Positions 9,622 through 17,649 of a DNA stretch of 64,000 nt are shown in pieces. The notes beneath the pieces were generated by a model, which was not told where the DNA came from, did not search any database, and was given only the letters and a program-made list of their open reading frames with translations. Source of the stretch: Deefgea piscis. Lineage in GTDB: Bacteria; Pseudomonadota; Gammaproteobacteria; Burkholderiales; Chitinibacteraceae. Position 1 is the first letter of the stretch; each line of letters opens with the position of its first letter. The stretch is from assembly GCF_019665785.1 (NCBI RefSeq), contig NZ_CP081149.1:1302001-1366000 (forward strand), given 5' to 3'. Both the position numbers and the translations under genes were made by a program.

Positions 9622-10269
9622 TTACAGCTGAGCGGGAAAATAGCTTGGAGTGTCGCCGGCTTGCCAGCGCGGGTATTTTTGCATCCCAGCGGCAAAAAAA
9701 TCATCCTGCAATACACGCGCTAACCACTGCTGTAGCAGTGGATTGGCGTGCTCTACAAACCACGCTCGATCCACCGCAGCAAATTGCCGAATAAACGGCG
9801 CAATGGCGGCGTCGCTCAGGTGAAACTCTGCGTCAATTAAGTAGGTATGTACCGCTAGCCTTTTACATAGATTGGTTTCCAGCCAATACATCGCATTTTC
9901 TTGATGCTGCTGGTGGCTCAATGCCAGATGCCGCTCGGGGTATTTGTAGGCGTCAAGCAAGGGCTTAAATTCGCTGTCGTGCTGCAAGATTAAAGCCATT
10001 TGCTCTGCAGCCAAGTCGCTGGGATGCCAAGCATGATCTTGGCCCAGCGCCCACAGCATAATCTCTAAGCTTTCGGTCATGACTTTGCCATCCGGCAGGC
10101 AGAGCGCCGGCACTGTGCCTTTGGGCGATACCGCCCACAATTCCTGTGGCTTATCGCGCAATACCACTTCACGGATTTCAACGCTGAGTTGGCAATGCCA
10201 AATCGCCCATCGGGCGCGCATTGCGTAGGGGCAGCGGCGAAATGAATACAAAATCGGTGAGTTCGACAT
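9622..10269 (-). CDS. Glutathione S-transferase family protein
   Basis: 215 residues. The N-terminal thioredoxin-like domain begins MSNSPILYSFRRCPYAMRAR and contains SPKGTVPALCLPDGKVMTESLEI, the cis-proline and Glu-Ser positions that bind glutathione. The C-terminal half is the all-helical GST domain. The RRCPYAMRAR segment places a Cys where glutaredoxin-like GSTs carry theirs. It is the last gene of a four-gene leftward operon (ubiC-ubiA-membrane protein-GST), 2 bases after the stop of the gene before it. The frame is open further upstream, but only the ATG at 10269 gives a family start. Substrate unknown. Confidence 0.9.
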   Translation of the reverse strand: MSNSPILYSFRRCPYAMRARWAIWHCQLSVEIREVVLRDKPQELWAVSPKGTVPALCLPDGKVMTESLEIMLWALGQDHAWHPSDLAAEQMALILQHDSEFKPLLDAYKYPERHLALSHQQHQENAMYWLETNLCKRLAVHTYLIDAEFHLSDAAIAPFIRQFAAVDRAWFVEHANPLLQQWLARVLQDDFFAAGMQKYPRWQAGDTPSYFPAQL

Positions 10270-10271
10270 GC

Positions 10272-11096
10272 TTAAATCCAGTGCGTGAGTTGCGCCAATA
10301 GGCCGCAGCTGAGCCAGCTCAAAGCCAATAAAGCCAGTGGTTTTACTGCGCGGTGCATGCACCATGCCACAATCAGTAGCAGCAATAACACACAGATGCC
10401 GCCCCACACCGGCGGCAATGCGCCGATGATGGCGCTACTGCTCGTACCGATGACTAGCCACGGCAAGGCACTGCAAGCGTATTGTTGCGCGCGGCTGGGC
10501 TCAGTTGCTGGAGCGAGATCGGGCAGGTTGATCAGTAACGGGGCTAAAAATTGTTGTGGTGCTTGAATCAGCCCTTTGATTAAAGCGCTCGATACCGTCG
10601 GCGTGACGCCGGCAGTGATGAGTAGGCCTTGCAAACCTAAGCTATCTTCCGCGCCGAGTGCTTCGCTGCTTGGCGCTGGTGCTGGGCTGCGATAAATACG
10701 AATGATTTGCCAAATTGCGCCGCCGATGGCCAAGCACCACGCGGCCAATTGCTGGCTGGCAGGGAGCCGATTAAAGCCGATAAGCAGGGCCAATACTCCG
10801 CCAATAATTAAGATCGCGTCATTGGTTTTGTGTTGCAACAAGCGCCAAAAAGCATCGCTCGCGGCTTGGTAGAGCGCCAAGCCTGTTAGACCTAATCTTT
10901 GCAGTATCGCTTGGCAGGCATTAATGCCAAAAACCTGCAGGGCAATACCTAAGATTTTTTCTTTTTTGCTGGCTGCATCGTGCGGGTAATTTTGCGCGAT
11001 TTCTAACCAATACCATTGCCGCGCTGAGCCCGATTCTAAATCTGAAATCCGCCGCATTAAACCGCCTTGCTCTGCTGCCGTCAGCGGGGTTTTCAT
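10272..11096 (-). CDS. Hypothetical multi-pass membrane protein
   Basis: 274 residues. A soluble N-terminus ([35 protein letters not shown]) is followed by hydrophobic stretches at about 85-105 ([16 protein letters not shown]), 110-130, 150-175, and three near the C-terminus ([51 protein letters not shown]). No named family is recognised. Its ATG overlaps the ubiA stop (ATGA), so it is translationally coupled to ubiA. An envelope role is likely; any link to quinone synthesis is only contextual. Confidence 0.75.
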   Translation of the reverse strand: MKTPLTAAEQGGLMRRISDLESGSARQWYWLEIAQNYPHDAASKKEKILGIALQVFGINACQAILQRLGLTGLALYQAASDAFWRLLQHKTNDAILIIGGVLALLIGFNRLPASQQLAAWCLAIGGAIWQIIRIYRSPAPAPSSEALGAEDSLGLQGLLITAGVTPTVSSALIKGLIQAPQQFLAPLLINLPDLAPATEPSRAQQYACSALPWLVIGTSSSAIIGALPPVWGGICVLLLLLIVAWCMHRAVKPLALLALSWLSCGLLAQLTHWI

Positions 11097-11977
11097 AGTG
11101 CAATCGGCCAAGCGTAATCGAGCACTAAGGCGGCAAAAATCAGCGCACCGATGCGATTATTGGCCAAAAAAGCCGCAAAGCAGGCGTCGCGCTGCCGACC
11201 ACGAATCCGCCGATATTGATCAATAACGGCCAGCATCACCATGGCTAAACCGGCAAAATAAATCACTCCACGGCCAGTGGCATAACCAATACCCAACATA
11301 CACAGAATAAAAGCGCCAAAGCACAGCATTACCGCTGCAACGTCAAAGCGGCCAAAGGTAATGGCTGAGGTTTTGATGCCGATTTTGAGATCATCCGGCT
11401 TATCGACCATGGCGTATTCGGTATCGTAAGCCACAGTCCAAAGTAGATTGGCCGCGACCAGCGCCCAAGCGATCAAGGGCACGCTGCCCGTTTGCGCGGC
11501 AAACGCCATTGGAATGCCAAAACTAAACGCAATGCCTAAATACGCTTGCGGGATGGCTAAAAACCGTTTGGTAAAGGGGTAAGATCCCGCCAAAAAAACC
11601 GCAGGAATGGTGAGTAATAAAGCCAAATGATTTAGTGGCAGCGCCACCAATAAAGCCAGTAAAGCGAGGCCAGCGGCAAAATACAGTGCGGCTTTGGGCT
11701 TGATTTCGCCTGTGGCTAAAGGGCGATTTTGGGTGCGTTCAACATGGCCATCAAAATCGCGATCAGCCCAATCATTCATCACGCAGCCACTTGAGCGCAT
11801 CAGCCAAGTGCCAAGGCAAAAAATCAATAATAACGACCAATCGGGCCGACCTTGCGCGGCGATCCATAAGCCCCAGAGTGTGGGCCAGAGCAGTAATAAA
11901 GTGCCGATGGGCTTATCCATACGGGCTAAACGAATATACGCCGACCAGCGCTGCGGTTTGAAATAGGGCGTTGGCAT
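11093..11977 (-). CDS. ubiA: 4-hydroxybenzoate polyprenyltransferase
   Basis: 294 residues, the usual length. It attaches the polyprenyl tail to 4-hydroxybenzoate in the inner membrane, the second committed step of ubiquinone synthesis. Both aspartate-rich motifs are present: [15 protein letters not shown] (about 78-92) and [19 protein letters not shown] (about 200-218), with many hydrophobic helices between. The ATG at 11977 overlaps the last base of the ubiC stop, so the two genes are coupled. The long upstream in-frame extension lies over ubiC and is discarded. Confidence 0.97.
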   Translation of the reverse strand: MPTPYFKPQRWSAYIRLARMDKPIGTLLLLWPTLWGLWIAAQGRPDWSLLLIFCLGTWLMRSSGCVMNDWADRDFDGHVERTQNRPLATGEIKPKAALYFAAGLALLALLVALPLNHLALLLTIPAVFLAGSYPFTKRFLAIPQAYLGIAFSFGIPMAFAAQTGSVPLIAWALVAANLLWTVAYDTEYAMVDKPDDLKIGIKTSAITFGRFDVAAVMLCFGAFILCMLGIGYATGRGVIYFAGLAMVMLAVIDQYRRIRGRQRDACFAAFLANNRIGALIFAALVLDYAWPIAL

Positions 11978-12525
11978 TAAATGGGTTCGCAAGGTGAAGA
12001 CAAAAGAAAGTCGCTTAAAAAAACTTCGGTGACCAAAAGCTGCGCCGCGCCAGAATAAAACACCGAACGTCGCGCCCATAAAGTCGCGGCTTGCCCGCCG
12101 ACGGCGGCTTGGGCTTTTTGCCATAAAGGATGGCGCGGGCTGAGCTGACACCACGCGAGGGTCGAGCGACGAATGCACGGGTCGGCAAACAATAGCGCGC
12201 CTAAAGGGCGGCTGCCGGAGCGCTCAAATAAATGAAAGCCCGCGTGCAAATTGTCGCGGCAGGTAATGCTGTGGGCGAACACCAAGGGGCGGTCTTGGCT
12301 GCAGAGCAAGACTTCGCGTGTCGCGACGTGGCTAGCGCGCGGTAGCTTTAAAATTTGCGTTTCATCTGGGTGTGGGCGGCGAAAGCCTTGTTGTAAAACG
12401 CGCACGGTTAATTGCGGAAAATGCGCGATTAAACGTTGGGTTAATGAGCCGCGTTCGCTCAACCAAGGTCGCAACGGCCACGGCGCCAAGGCCAAGGGCG
12501 TATGCCAAAAAGCGGTATGCAGCAT
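11977..12525 (-). CDS. ubiC: Chorismate--pyruvate lyase
   Basis: About 182 residues. It converts chorismate to 4-hydroxybenzoate and pyruvate, the entry step to ubiquinone, and supplies the substrate for UbiA encoded next to it. Recognised by family features: [12 protein letters not shown] near the N-terminus, [20 protein letters not shown] in the middle, [10 protein letters not shown], and a C-terminal [19 protein letters not shown]. The ATG at 12525 is preferred over a TTG nine bases upstream; neither has a clear ribosome-binding site. It is the first gene of the operon. Confidence 0.92.
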   Translation of the reverse strand: MLHTAFWHTPLALAPWPLRPWLSERGSLTQRLIAHFPQLTVRVLQQGFRRPHPDETQILKLPRASHVATREVLLCSQDRPLVFAHSITCRDNLHAGFHLFERSGSRPLGALLFADPCIRRSTLAWCQLSPRHPLWQKAQAAVGGQAATLWARRSVFYSGAAQLLVTEVFLSDFLLSSPCEPI

Positions 12526-12791
12526 AGGGCACAAAAGGGGTTCATCAAAACCGAGCCATTATGCCATAAAAGCCCAGTTAGCCTGTTGGGCTGGCATTGC
12601 GCCGCTGGATTTGTCCACTGCAGTACATTGACCGTAGATCGGGCGTAGATTGGAACCTGCCGTGCGATTAAGACAAATCGCCGGTTGATTGAGACATTTA
12701 ATCCATGTAAGCAAGTCCGTATGATCTGAGCAGAGTTTAAATTGCTGTATCGCTGATCGTAATGCCCCTTGTTAACCCTTCGAGCTTCATC

Positions 12792-13973
12792 ATGATGAAA
12801 TTACCGGTGTTATTTTTGAGTGCGCTGGCTTTAACTGCGCCAAGTTTTGCCGCAGAAAAATTAGTGTCTTATTTGCCGACTTGGCGTGATGCCAAGGTAG
12901 TGAGCCAAGCGGGCCAGCAACTGCCGGTGCTCGATTATGGCATTTTGTCATTTATCGAAGTGGACGCTGATGGCAAAGCGTTTCTTTCGCCAGCGGCTAA
13001 AGCTGGGGCGGATTTATGGCGTGCTGAGTTGGTTAAAGCCAAAAAGGTCAATCCCAAATTTAACTGTATGTGGGCTATTGGTGGCTGGACTGGATCGCGC
13101 AATATCGCCAAAACTGCGCAAACCGAAGCGGGACGCGAAAAACTGGTGCAATCGGCGATTGGCATTATGCGCGATTACCAATGCAGCGGTTTGGATTTGG
13201 ACTGGGAGCATCCAGTCACCGGTGGCGATTACGCTAAAGACGCATCACCAGCGGATGCGCAAAACTGGGTGAGTTTAATTCGTGATTTGCGCCAAGGCTT
13301 AGATGCTGCGGGTAAAAAAGATAAAAAAGCTTACGTGTTAAGCGTTGCCACCCCCGGCAATAATGGCGGTTGGGTGATGCAAGGGTATGACTTAAAAGCC
13401 GCATTGCCGATGCTCGATTGGGTGTTTTTAATGGCCTATGATCGCGCAGGCGGCTGGAGTAAAACCGCGACCTTGCAAGCGAGTTTACATGCCGTGCCGA
13501 GCGACCCAGATGGTGGGGTTTTCTCCAGCAGTAAAGCGATTGAATATTATCTGGCGCAAGGCGCTAAGCCATCGCAATTAATGCTCGGCGTACCGTTTTA
13601 TGCCCGTGGCTTAGGCAATGTTGCCGCAGGCCCCAATGGCGACGGTTTGGCACAAAGTATGTCGGGCCCGGGTTTGAATGATCAGGCGGAAGTCGGGGTG
13701 ATGACATGGGGCCAATTGCAGGCGGCGCAGTTGCCAAGTCAAGGCTGGCAAGTGCATCGCAATGCTGAATCAGGGCAAACGCCGTATCTCTACCATGCTG
13801 ACAAAAAAGAGCTGATCACTTTTGACGATCCAACTTCATTGGCCGAGAAGGTCAAATTTGTAAAAGACAAAAAACTCGGCGGAGTGATGATTTGGGAAAT
13901 CACGCAAGACGATGCGGATTTTACTTTGCTCAAAAGCTTGCGCCGAAGTTTAAACGCCAAACCATTTAGCTGA
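12792..13973 (+). CDS. Secreted glycoside hydrolase family 18 (chitinase-like)
   Basis: About 393 residues with a Sec signal peptide (MMKLPVLFLSALALTAPSFA, cleavage after AFA/SFA), so it is exported. The GH18 barrel signature is GLDLDWEHP (about 135-143): the catalytic Glu and two Asp are present, while the first position of the usual DxxDxDxE is Ser. Other family marks are WAIGGWTGS, VFLMAYDRAGGWS, GVPFYARGLG and GGVMIWEITQDD. It probably hydrolyses chitin or chito-oligosaccharides outside the cell. An ATG 10 codons upstream would spoil the signal peptide, so the MM at 12792/12795 is preferred. Transcription probably ends at 14052-14085. No separate chitin-binding module is visible. Confidence 0.92.
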   Translation: MMKLPVLFLSALALTAPSFAAEKLVSYLPTWRDAKVVSQAGQQLPVLDYGILSFIEVDADGKAFLSPAAKAGADLWRAELVKAKKVNPKFNCMWAIGGWTGSRNIAKTAQTEAGREKLVQSAIGIMRDYQCSGLDLDWEHPVTGGDYAKDASPADAQNWVSLIRDLRQGLDAAGKKDKKAYVLSVATPGNNGGWVMQGYDLKAALPMLDWVFLMAYDRAGGWSKTATLQASLHAVPSDPDGGVFSSSKAIEYYLAQGAKPSQLMLGVPFYARGLGNVAAGPNGDGLAQSMSGPGLNDQAEVGVMTWGQLQAAQLPSQGWQVHRNAESGQTPYLYHADKKELITFDDPTSLAEKVKFVKDKKLGGVMIWEITQDDADFTLLKSLRRSLNAKPFS

Positions 13974-13981
13974 GCGTTGTT

Positions 13982-14013
13982 GCTGATTGGCTGATTGGCT
14001 GATTGGCTGATTG
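13982..14013. repeat. Tandem 8-bp repeat
   Basis: Four perfect copies of GCTGATTG directly after the chitinase gene, followed by two imperfect CGGCTGGTT units. A simple-sequence tract between stop codon and terminator; likely variable in length. Confidence 0.9.
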
Positions 14014-14051
14014 GCTAGTTCGGCTGGTTCGGCTGGTTTGGATTAGGTTTG

Positions 14052-14085
14052 CGCCCCATTGTTTTCGATGGGGCGTTTTTTATTT
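14052..14085 (+). terminator. Rho-independent terminator
   Basis: Stem CGCCCCAT / ATGGGGCG with a TGTTTTCG loop, followed by T6. Downstream of the chitinase gene. Confidence 0.92.
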
Positions 14086-14193
14086 CTAAGCGAGATTGGC
14101 GAGGTGCATTACTGGCGCGCAATCGGCGGTTTTAGTGCTTGGATTGGGCTGATGGCTGTTGTCAGAAATATTAAATTGTCATAATATGTTGCG

Positions 14194-14877
14194 ATGCAAA
14201 ATTCAAAACCAGCTTTCAAAATCGGTGTGCTCGATACCTTGCCTTTACAAATGGGCGTGGCCCCGTTTGCGCTCATTTTTGGCACTTTGGCCGGGCCAGC
14301 CGGTTTGTCGCCATGGGCAACCATGGCGATGTCGGTGCTGGTTTATGCCGGATCTAGCCAGTTTTTGGCGCTGAGCTTACTGGCTGTCGGCGCGGCGCTG
14401 CCGGTGATTATTTTTACCACGCTGATTATCAATTTGCGCCATGCGCTGTATAGCGCCAGCTTGCAACTGCCATTTGCCCATCTGCCATTTTGGCGGCGAG
14501 CGCTGCTGGCTTATTTCTTAACCGACGAAACTTTTGCCGTAGTGCAAAGCGCGGCCAGCCGCAAAATACGGCCACTGGATTCGGTGATGCTGGGCTCAGG
14601 TTTGGTCAATTTCAGCACGTGGGTTGTATTTACCGGTATCGGTATTGTGCTGGGCAACAACATTCCGCAGTTGCAATATTGGGGACTTGAATTTGCAATG
14701 GTGGCGACTTTTACCGGCATTGTGGTGCCGATGTTGGTGTCGCGCGCGCAAGTGCTGTGCGCGGTGGTGGCTGGCACGACGGCGCTATTGGCGCATGGTT
14801 TGCCGTATAAATTAGGCCTGCTGTTGGCAGTATTGCTTGGGGTATGGGCAGCAATGCGATTTAAGGAAAAGGCTTGA
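14194..14877 (+). CDS. azlC: AzlC family amino-acid exporter, large subunit
   Basis: 227 residues, mostly hydrophobic with seven or so membrane spans. Family marks: PLQMGVAPFALIFGTLAGPAGLSPW near the N-terminus, VYAGSSQFLALSLL, and LRHALYSASLQLP. AzlC with AzlD forms a branched-chain amino-acid exporter (also seen in azaleucine resistance). It is translationally coupled to azlD: the last A of its TGA stop is the first base of the azlD ATG. Substrate is by family only. Confidence 0.92.
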   Translation: MQNSKPAFKIGVLDTLPLQMGVAPFALIFGTLAGPAGLSPWATMAMSVLVYAGSSQFLALSLLAVGAALPVIIFTTLIINLRHALYSASLQLPFAHLPFWRRALLAYFLTDETFAVVQSAASRKIRPLDSVMLGSGLVNFSTWVVFTGIGIVLGNNIPQLQYWGLEFAMVATFTGIVVPMLVSRAQVLCAVVAGTTALLAHGLPYKLGLLLAVLLGVWAAMRFKEKA

Positions 14878-15191
14878 TGGATATACTCACTACAATCGGT
14901 TTGCTGCTGGGCATGGCCTTGGTCACTTATGGATTGCGGGTGTCTTTTTTTCTACCCGGCGTCGGCGAGCGCTTTCCGCCGGTGCTACGCCAAGCGGCAA
15001 GCTATGTGCCGGTGGCGGTATTAACGGCGATTATTACCCCAGAAATTTTTGTGATTCAAGGGCATTGGCAAGCATTGAGCCCACAATTGGGCGGATGTAT
15101 TGCCACCGGTTTGGTCGTCTGGCGCAGCAAAAAACTCATGTTGGGGATTGTGCTGGGTATGGCGGTGTATTACGCCTTGCGATTACTTTAG
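14877..15191 (+). CDS. azlD: AzlD family amino-acid exporter, small subunit
   Basis: 104 residues, three to four membrane spans, with the family stretch TYGLRVSFFLPGVGERFPPVLRQAASYVPVAVLTAIITPE. It is the partner of AzlC, whose stop overlaps its start (TGATG). A TTG one codon upstream is possible but the ATG is better. Its stop codon runs into a hexamer repeat tract. Confidence 0.92.
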   Translation: MDILTTIGLLLGMALVTYGLRVSFFLPGVGERFPPVLRQAASYVPVAVLTAIITPEIFVIQGHWQALSPQLGGCIATGLVVWRSKKLMLGIVLGMAVYYALRLL

Positions 15192-15253
15192 CGTTGGCGT
15201 TGGCGTTGGCGTACGGGTAGGCGTTGGCGTTGGCGTAGGCGTTTGCGTTTGCG
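15191..15253. repeat. Imperfect GCGTTG hexamer tract
   Basis: About ten copies of GCGTTG with GCGTAC, GCGTAG and GCGTTT variants, starting at the last base of the azlD stop codon. A simple-sequence tract in the gap before the convergent GspF-like gene. Confidence 0.85.
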
Positions 15254-15322
15254 GATAGCGCTAAGTCGCAGCTCGATGCGTGCGCCATTAAGCCTTAATC
15301 TGAAAAATTGCAGTCATCGTAT

Positions 15323-16303
15323 TTATAAATCCGCCGGTACTTGCGGCAGCATTGCGCCGCTGGTCAAAATCCCCCAAGCCATCCAGCCGGCGATCAGCAC
15401 ATAAATGAGGCGCGGCAGCCAGGCCGCTAATTGCGTGGCGCTGTGGGCTAGATCGGCACTCTGTTGATTGGCAACGCGTTGCAGCATGTCGGGCAGTGTG
15501 CCGCTGGCTTCACCGGTTTCTACCATCGCGACCAACCGTGGATCGGCCAACCATGGCACGGCGCTTAAAGCCGCGGTGAGCGTTTGGCCGCGCTTTAATT
15601 GCCGTAATAATGGCTGAGTTTGCTGTTGCAAATACGCGCAGTTCAGCGTCGATTGTGCAATGGGTATGGCTGCAAACATCGACACGCCAGCGTGCAGTAG
15701 TAGCGCCAAACTGGCGATAAAATCATGTTGCTTGCTGCGTAAATACCAAGCGCCCAATAGCGGTGTTTGCAGCAGGGCTTTTACCAGCGTTGCTGAGGTA
15801 TTGCGCTCAAACGATTGCAGTACCAATCTTCCAAGCCTATACATCAAGTAAATCAACAGCAGCGGCGTAATAACCCCCAGAGCATAGCCGGATAAACTGA
15901 GCGATCCCATTATCAAAGCGGGTAGTGGATTAATCAGTAGCGCCAGCAACAGGGTGAGGGCGGGCATGGCTAATTTGGCGCGAACTTGTTGGGTTAAACG
16001 GGCGATGAGTGCCGATTGCTCGGCTAGACGGCTATAGAGCAGGGCAGGGCTGCCGGCATGGCAAGACGCTGCGATGAGTGCCGCGTCCAGTGGATTAAAT
16101 AGACCTGCCTGCACGCCCGCTTGGGCAATGGTTTTGCCACGTGCTAAGGCTTTACGCATCGCGGCTAACTGCGGCTGATAGCGCGGCGCTAGATTTAGGC
16201 TGGCTAAAGCATGGTCCGTCGGCAAGCCGGCGCGCTCGAGCACGGCCAATTGGCTGAATAAATCAGCACGAACTGCATGCGGTAGTGGCGAAAATGAGCT
16301 CAT
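15323..16303 (-). CDS. Stand-alone GspF/PilC-like inner-membrane protein
   Basis: 326 residues with two T2SF-type repeats: a first soluble four-helix part (about 10-110, FSQLAVLERAGLPTDHALASL) followed by a membrane span, then a second repeat (about 195-300, FIASLALLLHAGVSMFAAIPIAQSTL and MVETGEASGTLPDMLQRVA) and a C-terminal span (LIYVLIAGWMAWGILTSGAM). The motif ETGEASG is typical of GspF/PilC platform proteins of type II secretion and type IV pili. No other secretion genes lie nearby and it is shorter than usual (about 400), so its machine is unclear. Confidence 0.8.
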   Translation of the reverse strand: MSSFSPLPHAVRADLFSQLAVLERAGLPTDHALASLNLAPRYQPQLAAMRKALARGKTIAQAGVQAGLFNPLDAALIAASCHAGSPALLYSRLAEQSALIARLTQQVRAKLAMPALTLLLALLINPLPALIMGSLSLSGYALGVITPLLLIYLMYRLGRLVLQSFERNTSATLVKALLQTPLLGAWYLRSKQHDFIASLALLLHAGVSMFAAIPIAQSTLNCAYLQQQTQPLLRQLKRGQTLTAALSAVPWLADPRLVAMVETGEASGTLPDMLQRVANQQSADLAHSATQLAAWLPRLIYVLIAGWMAWGILTSGAMLPQVPADL

Positions 16304-16347
16304 AGGCAGGAGTATTGCTGATTGAGCTTAAAAAGGCGAGTGTGGGG

Positions 16348-16375
16348 CCTGTCAGGTGGTTGACAATCTGACAGG
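16348..16375. promoter_or_regulatory. Perfect inverted repeat upstream of the riboswitch
   Basis: CCTGTCAG (16348-16355) and CTGACAGG (16368-16375) form an 8-bp hairpin. The right arm is also complementary to CTGTCAG at the 3' side of the lysine riboswitch (16585-16591). It may be an operator, part of the promoter of the divergent gene, or an alternative pairing partner; this is inference. Confidence 0.4.
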
Positions 16376-16396
16376 CTTGAGTTGCAATAGACGCTC

Positions 16397-16598
16397 TTGA
16401 ACGACAAGAGAGGCGCCTTGCCCAGGTCGTACTACCGCAGAGATCAAGCTCTGTGTGCGCTAGGCGCAGTTGGCTTACCCCAATTGAACCACGCTGCACC
16501 ATCGGTGGTATTAGGGGGAGCAAGGCCGAAGCGATTGGGGACTTGACTCCTCAGTTGCTGGTTACAGAGGCTGAATCCTCTGGACTGTCAGTGATCAA
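16397..16598 (+). ncRNA. Lysine riboswitch (L box)
   Basis: The stretch shares several conserved blocks with the E. coli lysC leader: AGAGGCGCCTTGCCCA near the 5' side, GGGGGAGCAAGGCCGAAGCG in the middle, GTTGCTGG, and AGAGGCTGAATCCTCTGGACTGTCA as the last hairpin and junction. TTGA/GACA at 16397-16406 can pair with TGTC/TCAA at 16586-16598 as helix P1. It lies in the leader of dapA, the first enzyme of the lysine branch, which fits feedback control by lysine. No protein is encoded here although one frame stays open through it. Confidence 0.93.
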
Positions 16599-16684
16599 AG
16601 CATCGATTGCTGGAGTGCTCTTGGTGATGATTTCATTGTCAGCTGGCGCGTTGCCAGCGCATCATTGCCGCACTTTTCCTCTCT

Positions 16685-16704
16685 CCAATCGTCTTTTATT
16701 GGAG
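16685..16704 (+). promoter_or_regulatory. Hairpin holding the dapA ribosome-binding site
   Basis: CCAAT (16685-16689) pairs with ATTGG (16698-16702), which contains part of the Shine-Dalgarno GGAG (16701-16704) of dapA. A second hairpin, GCTGGC/GCCAGC, sits just upstream (about 16640-16658). With no clear T-run terminator, lysine control probably acts at translation. This is inferred from the sequence. Confidence 0.5.
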
Positions 16705-16710
16705 ATCACC

Positions 16711-17574
16711 ATGACTGTTACCCAGACCCCACTTTGGACCGCACTGATTACGCCGATGCAAGCCGACGGCTGCGTTGATTTTGCGGCGTTAACGCGCTTA
16801 TTGCATGAGCAAGCTGCAGCCGGCAATGGCATTACGCTGCTCGGCTCAACCGGCGAAGGCGCGAATTTAAGTTTGGCCGAGCGCCAAGCGATTATCGAGC
16901 ATGCGGCTCGTTTGCAACTGAATGTGCCGCTCATGGTTGGCGTAGGTGGTTTGGATTTGGCGAGTCAATTGGAATGGTTGGCTTTTTGCGAAACGCAGCC
17001 GGTGTCGGCATATTTATTGGTCACGCCAATTTATGCCAAGCCCGGCGCTCAAGGTCAGCAGCGCTGGTTTAAAGCCTTACTCGATGCGGTGAGCAAACCA
17101 TGCATGTTGTATAACATTCCATCGCGCTCGGGCGTGGCTTTGGCCGAAGCTGCGATTGCGGCCTTAATTGGCCATCCGAATTTTTGGGCGGTAAAAGAGT
17201 CTGGTGGCAATCCACTGCGCTTTGCTGAGCTTAAATCGGCGTTTCCGCAAATTGCCTGGTACTCGGGTGACGATGTGTGGTTTGCCGAACATGCCTTATT
17301 GGGTGCGGCCGGTTTAGTCTCGGTAGCCAGTAATGTTTGGCCGCAGCAAGTGGCCGATATCGTGGCGAAAGGCTTGGCGGGCGAAGCCATTGGTGCGGTA
17401 TTGCGCGAGACGGCGGAGAGCTTATTTGTAGCGCCAAGCCCGATTCCGACTAAAGCTTTAATGCATTATCAGCAGCGCATTGCCAGTAATGTATTGCGCT
17501 TGCCATTGTGCGCCGAGGATTTAGCCTCGCTGGCGCCTTTATTGGCGGCGGATTTGCAATGGGCGGCGGCTTAA
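16711..17574 (+). CDS. dapA: 4-hydroxy-tetrahydrodipicolinate synthase
   Basis: 287 residues. It condenses pyruvate with aspartate semialdehyde, the first step of the diaminopimelate/lysine branch. Family marks: LLGSTGEGANLSLAERQ (substrate loop), YNIPSRSGVAL (catalytic Tyr), and FWAVKESGG (Schiff-base Lys). The ATG at 16711 has GGAG at spacing 6 and the normal family N-terminus; the in-frame extension to the left crosses the riboswitch and is not coding. It is expressed as a single gene under the lysine riboswitch and ended by the terminator at 17601. Confidence 0.96.
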   Translation: MTVTQTPLWTALITPMQADGCVDFAALTRLLHEQAAAGNGITLLGSTGEGANLSLAERQAIIEHAARLQLNVPLMVGVGGLDLASQLEWLAFCETQPVSAYLLVTPIYAKPGAQGQQRWFKALLDAVSKPCMLYNIPSRSGVALAEAAIAALIGHPNFWAVKESGGNPLRFAELKSAFPQIAWYSGDDVWFAEHALLGAAGLVSVASNVWPQQVADIVAKGLAGEAIGAVLRETAESLFVAPSPIPTKALMHYQQRIASNVLRLPLCAEDLASLAPLLAADLQWAAA

Positions 17575-17600
17575 ACGCGAACGATTCATCGATAGTAATA

Positions 17601-17633
17601 AAAAAAACCGCCAGCAAAAAGGGCGGTTTTTTT
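17601..17633. terminator. Bidirectional rho-independent terminator
   Basis: Stem AAACCGCC / GGCGGTTT with an A-rich loop and A7/T7 flanks, between the convergent dapA and nitronate monooxygenase genes. Confidence 0.93.
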
Positions 17634-17649
17634 GTGCTTGCTGCTTAAC

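Noticed and set aside
16453..16710. Open frame running into dapA from the left
   Set aside because: It crosses the lysine riboswitch and the residues match nothing; the conserved DapA start is at 16711.
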